DNA of 64,000 nt from Pezicula radicicola (lineage: Eukaryota; Ascomycota; Leotiomycetes; Helotiales; Dermateaceae). The stretch spans positions 5,290 to 69,289 of the forward strand of contig PDUO01000015.1 in assembly GCA_003008705.1 (NCBI GenBank), written 5' to 3'. How positions within the stretch are numbered: the stretch's first letter is position 1; each line of letters starts with the position of its first letter. The translations under genes and the position numbers were made by a program. Shown here in pieces: positions 55,900-64,000 of this stretch. Below the pieces are notes generated by a model. That model saw nothing but the letters and a program-made list of their open reading frames with translations. It had not been told where the DNA came from and did not search any database.

Positions 55900-57189
55900 T
55901 TAAGACTCGAAATCCAACAGATTATCCTGATCAATGATCGCACTCAACTCAGGAAACTTCCTCCTGAATTTCTCGCCTACAGTCCAATTCTTCAACTGTC
56001 TCAAATGCTGTTCATAAACTGGATTTAAACTAATACATTGGTCTGGACAAATACCGGACCCAGTTTGCTTTGAGGAAACGTGAGGACAATCTGTACTTGG
56101 CATTACGATGTGTGATGGGTTGTATGGCCAGGAGACTTCGAAGGTTGAGGAGTAAACCATGGCGAAGTCGTCGAAGGTTATTGAAGGATGAATTATGAGA
56201 TATGTGCGGGCGTGTGGCCTTTGTAGGATACATTAGCCTCGTTGTTTGGTATTCATATGGGAAGATAGGACACACCATGGGATCCGATCAATCCATGCCG
56301 GGTGGGGTACCTGGAGCTGAATTGGTTCAGGACGTAACCATCCTGGCATTTGGTCGTAAGTAGACTGAGTACGGTATATAATCCACTATTAAAATTTTGT
56401 CAGTAAGTGTCCGCATGTTCATCAGAGGCACATATGGCAAGCACTTACATTCAGTAATTTGTACATAATGTACAGAGCGGCAACTTTCTTCGGTAAAGTA
56501 TTGATCTCATGGTACGAGAGCAGAATATCGGATACCACATTCGATACCGACCGAGCCTCTGCGCCTTTAGTTGGTGTAAGAAGAGCATTTATATCAGGCT
56601 GCTCAGCCAAGAACACCTGAGAAACATCACTGATGCCACTCCGTCGAGCTTTGACATAGCTCTGTAGGATTCGATCTGAGATACACGTTGGCGGGGTTTG
56701 CTCCCAAGGAATTGCTGCGTACGCTGGCTGCAATAAAGGATGTTGCTCGTCGCCAAACACCAAATCTGAAGATTGGTTCAACTCCATCGTCGTCATCGAA
56801 GCCGAACTTCTCCTCCTTTCCTCAACAGGCCTCGGAAGAGGCAACTGACTCAATAACGGTACACTGCTAGGGAAGCTAAAATTCTCCAAACACATATTAC
56901 TACCAACATATCTCGCCTCCTCCAATTGTCTTCTTAACCGTTGATTCTCCGCTCTCAATCTCTCACTTTCAAGTCTCTCAGAAGCCGAAGTCTGAAGTAA
57001 AGATTGTAAAGCTTCCGTCTCGCTGGCGAGTGCTTGAGAAAGGTAAGCACAGCGTTGTTGAAGTTCATCGATGGTCCATTTCTGACGATCTCGCATTGCG
57101 CGTTGGGATTTACGGTCTCGTGCTCGTTTACGGGCTAGTTCATCTGGAATGGAACTCCGTGAGGATGTGGAGTCTGATGGTGATGGCAT
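55900..57189 (-). CDS. bZIP-DUF3425 transcription factor
   Basis: Three exons (57189-56449, 56385-56276, 56218-55900) give 389 residues; an ATG six codons upstream (57207) is possible. The basic region ARKRARDRKSQRAMRDRQK is followed by a leucine-poor coiled coil (about 30-90). The C-terminal DUF3425 domain has ISDRILQSYVKARRSG, LPKKVAALYIMYKLLN, MPGWLRPEPIQLQVPHPAWID, FEVSWPYNPSHI and LKNWTVGEKFRRKFPELS. Where bZIP proteins have the invariant DNA-contacting Asn, this one has Asp (RDRKSQR), a form seen in fungal DUF3425 relatives. It is the only regulator in the cluster, and the repeated promoter motif TGAATCA has the TGA-N-TCA form of a bZIP site, so I infer it controls the cluster. Its own promoter lacks the motif. 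Confidence 0.85.
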
Positions 57190-57491
57190 TTTGATTTTTT
57201 CCAGCAATGCTACTCTCAGCAGCGGTTACTCAATCTGTCGTTTTACTTTCTCTTTGAGATTTGGTGATTATGGACCCTGACGACAGGGTGATATTGAATT
57301 GTGGGGGAGCGACACCCCACTTCCCCGCATCACCGCAAATCCTTTTCCCGTATGCAGGTTCCCTTAGTGGCTGACGTTCAGCTTGCTTCTAGCGGAGTAC
57401 ATGTTATTTTATTTTTTTCTTCAAAAGATATATATGAGCTTGTAAGAGCACAACGTATTATCAACTAGATGAAAAGTAAAATCCCTAGAAG

Positions 57492-58621
57492 ATGGCTCAC
57501 TCTCAACCTTCAACCTCGATCAAGGAGCGCTCGCTTAACTTAATCAAAGAATTTGCTTCCAAACCAGAAAACCAATCGCCATCATCAAGTTGGTATTGCA
57601 TAGCCGTAAATTACATACAATTTCTCCTTATTTCACGAAGAAAAGAACCATCTGACAAATCAACTCAGGCTTGCGCTTTTACAGCCTCTGGTCAAGGACC
57701 TTTAGTAGCAGATCTTTACCTAGCAGCAATAGCACCCTTCAGCAATGACGCAGAGGCTCGAAAACTTATCCTTAGACGCATAAAAGGTAATTTCTGAGAA
57801 TGTCGCACTTTTGATCAACAGGGTAACTAATTAGAGAACTTGGATATAGAATCACTCATAACATCTTCCTTCATCTTCGGCGTCCCTCGACTACTAAACG
57901 CCTTCTTCCCACTTATGAAAGTAATTCCAGATGCCGAATCACAAGATAATACCAACCTGAGAACTACTGATCAAATACCATCCTTTGATTCTGTTACTGA
58001 AAGGGGGGAAGCATACATGCGTGTGAGTATTGCTAGAACTAAATTTTATTGTTAATATGAGGAGAAAATCTCAATTATGGCTACCTTACATCCATAACCC
58101 GTACCGTTTCGTTCATTCATTCAAATTAATTCCCATCAAGAACAGGTAATAGTAACTGCTATTCAAGTGAAGAAACTGTCTCCAAATCTCAACCCCCCCA
58201 ACCCTCCCCAAAAAATCGATAAACTCCTACTTTCAAGCTAACCACACTCATTCCTGCCCAGCACGTCTTCGGCTCCACAGACCTAACAACCTTCCTAACA
58301 ACGCTCTCCGAAAACTGGCCAGATCTCAAAAACCTAATAGTAAACGACGTTTATGGAATGTACCAAGCCGAAGTTTCCATCATCAACAGAATAGAAACAA
58401 GTCAGATTAATGTAGCAAGTTTGGTACCTATGGATTGTCCGGCGGAGGTGGGCTGGCATTTAAGGGGATTGATTAATAATGGAGGGAGTTTGGGACAATT
58501 GGAGGAGGCGTTGGGGATTGCGAGGAGGGTTGTTGAGGTTTGTGAGGTGGGTTTGAAGAGTGAGTTACCGATGGTTGAGGATGTGGTGGGCAAGGAGAGG
58601 CTTATTTCTAGGGATGGTTGA
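57492..58621 (+). CDS. AhpD-like / carboxymuconolactone decarboxylase-type protein
   Basis: Three exons (57492-57786, 57835-58022, 58262-58621) give about 280 residues. The middle has SLITSSFIFGVPRLLNAFFPLMKV. The C-terminal part has LVPMDCPAEVGWHLRGLINNGG, then SLGQLEEALGIARRV, the helical pattern of the AhpD/CMD fold. The usual CxxC of peroxidase-type AhpD is not visible, so a redox role is doubtful; decarboxylase-type members lack it too. The last intron (239 nt) is long for this window and might hide a short exon. It lies between the bZIP and SDR genes without a TGAATCA motif upstream. Confidence 0.6.
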
Positions 58622-58851
58622 GAGCAAGATTGATGGAGGGAATGGGGGGCCTGTTACTTACTTCGTGTCATGTCCTCCTGCTGGAAATATTCAGGCGGAC
58701 TCGGTCTTTGAATAAACTCAGTCTTTCAGTGCTAGATCACCATAGAAAAGGTTATTTTAATTAGAAAGGTCTACAGTATACCGGTATCCATTACGCTTAG
58801 GTGAGCTATTTAAAATCTAGTGGATTACTCAGTTTATGCGTCAAGAAAGAT

Positions 58852-59680
58852 TCAGCAATGCCACCCTCCATCAATCAGCTGCGTCGTCCCAGTAATGTAC
58901 CGACTATCATCCCCCAACAAAAAAGCAATCAAACCCGCAACTTCCTCCGCCTTTCCACTTCTACCTAATGCAACGGAATCAAATTCTCTCAAATTAGCAG
59001 CCGTATGCCCACTATTCGCAGCTCGAGCCATAGGCGTATCAATTCTTCCGCTATATTCCCAAGTAGTCAGTATCGGATATAAATGTAGAGAAATGGGGGG
59101 ATACGTACGGAGCAATACAATTAACCCTCACACCTTTTTCTCCAACCTCCTTTGCTGCACTCCTCGTCAATCCCACAACACCATGCTTACTAACACTATA
59201 CGCAGCATTGTTCTTGCGGCCCATAACACCAGCAATACTAGCTGCATTAACAACACTTCCACCCTCACTAATAACACCCAACTGAGCCCGTACGCAATGC
59301 ATAACACCAGTGAGATTGACGCTAAGAATAAAGTCCCATTCGTCTTCGTCTTGTTCTACGATACCTTTAAGTCCGATTGATTTCGGGATCACGCCTGCAA
59401 GATTCGCTGCTCCATCCAGACGGCCGAATTTTTGGATTGTGGAGCTAATCCAGTCATTCACTGAGGAAGTAGAGCGGACGTCCAGAGGGAATATGTGAAC
59501 AGGTGTGGAGTACGTGGAAGATATAGATGCGGCGGCGGTGCTTAGAGCGGGCTCTTGTAAGTCGGCAAGAGAAAGGGTTGCTCCACGGCTAGCTAGGAGA
59601 TGAGCTGTTGCGAGGCCAATTCCTGATGCTGCTCCCGTGATAGCAATGACTTTTCCTTGGAATGGTAGGGGCGATGCCAT
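58852..59680 (-). CDS. short-chain dehydrogenase/reductase
   Basis: Two exons (59680-59109 and 59050-58852) give 256 residues from ATG 59680. Motifs: ITGAASGIGLA (cofactor loop), LADLQEP with an acidic residue after strand 2 that favours NAD, NLAGV, the catalytic Ser in NAASIAG, and YSVSKHG with Tyr and Lys. GRIDTPMA and the C-terminal TGTTQLIDGGWHC complete a classical SDR. It could oxidise a 3-hydroxyacyl-CoA or an alcohol in the pathway, which otherwise shows no hydroxyacyl-CoA dehydrogenase. No PTS1 is present (GWHC). Its promoter holds a 15-bp inverted repeat instead of the TGAATCA motif. Confidence 0.9.
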
Positions 59681-59874
59681 TTTGAATTAACTTTTATTCC
59701 GGTATCTTCAGAGAAGTGTGTACAACAGGCAGTTAAGGATCTTTGTCGGAAAGTCTTTTGTAGAAAAGCTTGAGTTAAACCGGCTAACATATTCCGGGTT
59801 CAGAATCCAACAAATCAGACATGCGTGGTACCTGTCTTAGGGTTACCCCATCCGGAGACGGCTTCAAGCTCCCC

Positions 59875-59990
59875 TACCTTTCGGAACCCTGACTGCGGGG
59901 TCGAAGCTATTGGTGATACCCACCAACAATGGACAAATCTGGGGAATGATGCAGTCATTCGTCTATGTTTTTGCCGGGTTCCGAAAGGTA
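59875..59990. repeat. 15-bp inverted repeat in SDR upstream region
   Basis: TACCTTTCGGAACCC at 59875-59889 and its exact reverse complement GGGTTCCGAAAGGTA at 59976-59990 are separated by 86 bp. Each arm holds a TTCGGAA-type word, close to fungal Zn2Cys6 half-sites. It may be a paired regulator site or the ends of a tiny element; no target duplication is obvious. Confidence 0.6.
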
Positions 59991-60163
59991 CACCAATTTT
60001 CAAAGCAAACCATCGTCGCTTGACTTAAGAGATCCTGCTCTGAATACGTTTGGCAGTAGGAAGTACAGGAGGTATGTGATACCGACTAGAGGGATCACTG
60101 AGATTGAAATATGGCAGTAAAATATATTGCAGGCTATCATTCCCCAAGCAGGAGGACTGAACT

Positions 60164-62221
60164 TCAGATCCTCCCGCGGTCTAGAAACATCTTTGGAATA
60201 TCTACTAACTTGGCCCTCAGATACTCGCAATCGTTCTTCCCAAGTGTATCAAGCTTACTGCAAGCATTATACCCTCGATCGAGGTGATTGTGCAAGAGGA
60301 AGTGGACAGCACGGATATTAGGCAATTCAAACCTGTCAATGGCGTTTCCTGTAAAGTCGATCGGCCCCAGCAAACCTTGGATCTTCGCGACAGTCAGAAA
60401 ACTTCGGAGCCAGTCATACTCATCATCATGTCGTACAAAGAACCCGATGTTACAGTTGGCCGCTCTGTCTCCCGAGCGTCCTAGTACAACGTAGCCCAGA
60501 GGCGCCGAGACCGTCTCGCCGAATGACTCCAACGCAACTGGGCTTTCAGTTTCATACGACAGTTGCTGTGACAGATACACTTTGGTAATCTTCGGGCTTC
60601 CCATATTGATCACTTCTTGTTGGCCAAAAAGACAGTGAACTCGATGCTTGCATACATCCTGTGGGATCAAAGTTACCCAATACTCGAAATATGGTTTGGC
60701 TGTCGTTTGCCGAAGGTCGTTGCTTCTCGAAACACCCTGCGACTATGTTAGAAAAGTCCCAGGTAGCATGTTATAAGTATTATCGGCTTACTGGACAGCT
60801 CTGAAGGACAGTCTCCATGATACATCTGCTGAAGCCGTCGGGTATGGTAGGATTCAAGAGTTCAGGATCTTCTGTCTGGGCAATGATTCTAAAATCAACT
60901 GTTGCGATTTCCAGGCTGGGGGCGTTGACGATAGACGTTCCATGAAGCTGAAATTCGAGGAGTGAGAATTTCTTAATGAGTTCGGTACCGATCGAATGTC
61001 TTGCTTGCTCCTCCATCCAGCGACATTTCTCCTCAATATCCAGTCCCGCCAAGTAAAAGTGAAATTCCGCTTGATAGCCACCATGGGTTGTAATACCTAA
61101 CCGTGTAGTCGGCGGGGGTGGAGAGCCTGTCACACCAGAGACACGTACTCGATCCTCACCATCCTGCATTACTTTGATGTCGGTGAGGTGTGCAACAACG
61201 TCTGAGTTATAATACAGGGGGCCTGATATCTCATACAGAAGCTGAGAAATGACAGTCTCTGTAGACACAATCCCTCCTGTATTTTTTTCTTTTACAATGG
61301 TAGTCACACCATCGTAGTCTACCTCTGCAATTGGGAACCCGAGATTGAGATGTTTACCTTGTTTCATTAAGTCCTTGAATCCGCTATAGTAGCCACCTGG
61401 CACGAAATTAGGACCTGAAAATACGTTTGGAGGAACTATATTACCTGTGATAAAGGCGCTACATTCAATAAGATGCCCAGCAATAAGTGCCCCTGCAAGT
61501 TCATCAAAACTATCAGGTCCCCACCCATGCCACCATCTAGGAATGGCGGCATCAGCACTCACATCACGACAAGGAGGGCATTGACTTACGCTGCAAGACC
61601 AATTGTAGGCCCGGCATCAGACACTCTTCCGCAGATGACTATATCTGCTCCTTGGCGTAGCGCTTCAGCAATCCCAAGACTTCCAAGATAGCATTGCGCT
61701 GAAATAGGATCAAAGCCCCAATCTTGGATATTCTTGCCGTCAATCAAGCTTGGAAAACTCTCCCCCTTTGCCACTAAGTCTTTGAAAGCCTCTGTAACAT
61801 CATCCCCCTCTACCCATGCCACATTGAGGCGATAACCAGCATCCTGGATCAATTTTTCGCATACCTCCGCAAGCAATTCGGTATCGTTGGCGCCTGCATT
61901 GACAACCAATTTTGTCTTATTCTTCGCAAGCTGTGGAATCGCAGGCTCAAAGCATTGTAGGAAAGTGCTCGCGTACTGTGCTGTCTTCATCCGCTCCTCA
62001 ACTGGTAACACTTTTTCCTTGCCTTTGCCCTCCCTTTCCTTCACTACTTTGGCCTTGCCTGCCCCGTATATTGTCATTACATTCTCAGAGAGCCAATCTC
62101 CAACTACTGCATCCACCTCTGGATCTGCTGCGAGCGAGGCGATTCCTCGTGCACGATCTGTAAAACCTCCCGAGGCTCCGCCAATTCGAATAGGTCGTCT
62201 AGCATCTCGTGAGGATGGCAT
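60164..62221 (-). CDS. AtuA/DUF1446 family protein 3
   Basis: Four exons (62221-61590, 61536-61445, 61396-60792, 60736-60164) give 633 residues. The start is ATG 62221 (MPSSRDARRPIRIGGASGG). Core motifs: VVGDWLSENVM, TKLVVNAGANDTELLAEV, AWVEGDDVTE, ADIVICGRVSDAGPTIG, WWHGWG, GGYYSGFKDL and QLLYEISGPLYYNSDVVA. The C-terminal domain has SAPLGYVVLGRSGDRAANCNIGFFV and HFLLHNHLDRGYNA, ending FLDRGRI. A Lys/Glu-rich insert (about residues 58-78) is special to this copy. The intron at 61444-61397 is 48 nt, in frame and without stops, so a naive translation would wrongly retain it. It is closest to AtuA2. It shares a motif-bearing promoter with the last MFS gene. Confidence 0.9.
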
Positions 62222-63013
62222 GGCTACAGGAACCGCAATCTATGGTACGCGTGTGGAGATTCGAGTAGCAATGGCGTTGGTCGTATAGCGTAATAAGTTC
62301 TGAGACTAGTAGTGAGTGGCAGATGGGGAGTTTGAAAATCACTTATTGAAAACCTTCATTCATGGTTTTGACTGTACCTGTAATGCATACAATATCTCTT
62401 CCGCTGAGCCCGTTCCCAGTGCAAGCCAGGCCACAAGTCCAGATGGTGCTGAGGGACCATGGAAGGAAGGCACATCTCTGCCGTATAGCCGGAAGCTAGT
62501 ATTGAAATGCATATCGATGGCACTACTCACTTGAGAAGGCTTCCATGCATTGGAGGCATATCTTGAGGAGACATTACCTTGTTGGATGGGAAAGCAGATC
62601 CGAGACAGACAACACTACGGTACAAATTGAAAGTGTCGAGATTGATCCATCACATGATTTGGCCGCTGTCTTGGCACTGAATCATTAGTCGCTGCTTGTG
62701 GGCACATCTTCTCCCCATCTACGGAGGTCGTAACCACATCTTGACGCTACCCTACCCCATGGGGTAGCCAACAATGGTGGGCCCTTGTCGCCATTGGCAA
62801 ATGCAGGCCAATGATTGTCGATGTCTTTTTGCGTCCAGCAAGAACCACCGGGTCTGGGGGCTTTGAGGGGAAATTACAGGTCTACGGTAGGGTAATGCCA
62901 TAATATCTGCTTCAAGAGGTCTTCTTTATGTTCCTCTTCGCTCATTTATATGTTGGCTTTCATTGTCCCCTGTTCCCAATTGCATACAACAAGTCCGAGT
63001 AAGTATCGCTACC
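62222..63013. promoter_or_regulatory. divergent promoter, AtuA3 / MFS 2, one TGAATCA motif
   Basis: CACTGAATCATTAG has its core at 62678-62684, 457 bp from the AtuA3 start and 330 bp from the MFS start. No other gene is seen in the gap. Confidence 0.6.
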
Positions 63014-64000
63014 ATGGATGAGAAGATCAATTCCCAGGAAGAAGTGGTGATGGAGCATCGCGAGGTCGGCACCCCTGCGGAGTCACCTGAAAGCCATACT
63101 GTAATCGGGGAAGAGAGACCTCGATTGAGCAGGCAAACCATTCTAGCTATTTTTGTAAGTTAATTATCAAGTTCGATAGATGCGCTTTTCTAACTTGCTT
63201 GTAGGCTCTTTTGTTTCAATACAATGCCTACCTATTTACGCTCATCATGCCCCCGAGTGTGTTGGCGTACATCAACGCAGACTTAGGCCCGGATAGGAAC
63301 TATATCTGGATCACAATTTGGTAAGATCATGTCAACTCATTGCGATAAATTCCACTGATATCTCTCAAGTTGGAACCTTGCAGCAGCCGTAGTCGTCACA
63401 GTGAGCGGTCGTCTAGCCGACATATTTGGACGACGGTATTTCCTCATATGTGGTGCTGCGTTAGGATGCATTGGATCCTTAGTTGGAGCTACAGGCAAGA
63501 GTATCAACACGATGATAGTTAGTGGTATCCTTTTTGGAATTGGCGGTGGTTTCCAGGAGATGTGCTTCTCTTGCGTGCAGGAAATGGTCCCCAACCGCTA
63601 TCGCTTTGCCATTCTCGGTAGGTCTAAAATCCTTCTTCGGACTTTCCATGAATTCTAATATATGTTACTAGGCTTAGCGGAAGTATCAAATATGCCGGCT
63701 ATGTTCGGTGCACTCATTTCATACGCCTTCATTGCATATGTGCCTCTTGGTTGGCGAACCTGCTATTACTGGTGCTTTGGTTTCGAGTTCGTGAGCGTCA
63801 TTTTGCTCTTCTTCTTTTACAAGCCACCGTCATTTGAGACAAAGCATTCGGATGATCACAAGTCTAAGTGGCAATTGCTTTGCGAGCTTGACTATGTTGG
63901 TCTGATAACTTTTACGGCTGCCTGTACATTGCTTCTTGTCGGTATTAACTCTGTAAGGATATGTCATCACCTCGAAGAGCTCCAGAGGCTTACTTTATGA
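63014..64000 (+). CDS. TRI12-type MFS transporter 2, cut by window end
   Basis: Starts at ATG 63014 (MDEKINSQEEVVMEH). At least four exons are visible, and the gene runs past the right edge. Pieces: a polar tail of about 40 residues, then LLFQYNAYLFTLIMPPSVL, YINADLGPDRNYIW, VSGRLADIFGRRYFLICG (MFS loop 2), CFSCVQEMVPNRYRF, WRTCYYWCFGFEF and LLCELDYVGLITFTAAC. Same family as the MFS at 46.8-49.1 kb but clearly diverged from it. It shares a divergent promoter with AtuA3, so it is probably regulated with the cluster. The C-terminal half is not in the window, so intactness cannot be judged. Confidence 0.85.

Overview
This window comes from the nuclear genome of a filamentous ascomycete (Pezizomycotina); I cannot place it closer than that. 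The evidence is short introns (about 47-76 nt) with GT..AG ends in most genes, fungal-type families (full-size ABCG transporter, Dal5-type and TRI12-type MFS, MYND, DUF3425 bZIP, DUF6640), and an AT-rich block at the left edge in which CpA and TpG are almost absent. That block is the signature of repeat-induced point mutation (RIP).

Layout. 1-5.4 kb: RIP-mutated repeat DNA with three kinds of tandem repeat. 5.4-35.9 kb: a mixed accessory region. It holds an intact secreted FAD oxidase and decayed genes (a secreted protein, a second FAD oxidase, a HET-domain relic, a C2H2 zinc-finger gene, a lipase-like relic). It also holds a 698-bp hAT-type MITE with terminal inverted repeats and an 8-bp target duplication, a full-size ABCG transporter, a MYND protein, an intron-dense CTP synthase, a cyclase-family gene flanked by two Dal5-type permeases, and a membrane protein of unknown function. 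35.9-64 kb: a dense metabolic region running off the right edge.

The right-hand region looks like one catabolic gene cluster. It encodes an acyl-CoA ligase, two crotonase-family proteins, a MaoC/hydratase-2 enzyme, three different AtuA (DUF1446) proteins, an SDR, an aldo/keto reductase, an ABM-domain protein, an AhpD-like protein, a DUF6640 membrane protein, two TRI12-type MFS transporters (the second cut by the window end) and a bZIP/DUF3425 regulator. A MetE-like protein lies just outside. The ligase (ARL), one crotonase (SRL) and the hydratase-2 (SKL) end in peroxisomal PTS1 tripeptides, so I infer peroxisomal beta-oxidation of a carboxylic acid, perhaps branched or terpenoid because AtuA belongs to acyclic terpene use in bacteria. 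No acyl-CoA oxidase, thiolase or carboxylase is visible here.

The strongest non-gene signal is a repeated AP-1-like motif, TGAATCA, often in the palindromic context CTAATGAATCATTAG. I count twelve copies between 38.8 and 62.7 kb. All are intergenic, eleven of them in promoter regions of the AtuA, ligase, crotonase, hydratase, reductase, ABM and MFS genes. The rest of the window has only three scattered copies without the flanks. This marks a co-regulated regulon, and the bZIP at 55.9-57.2 kb, whose invariant basic-region Asn is Asp, is the obvious candidate regulator.
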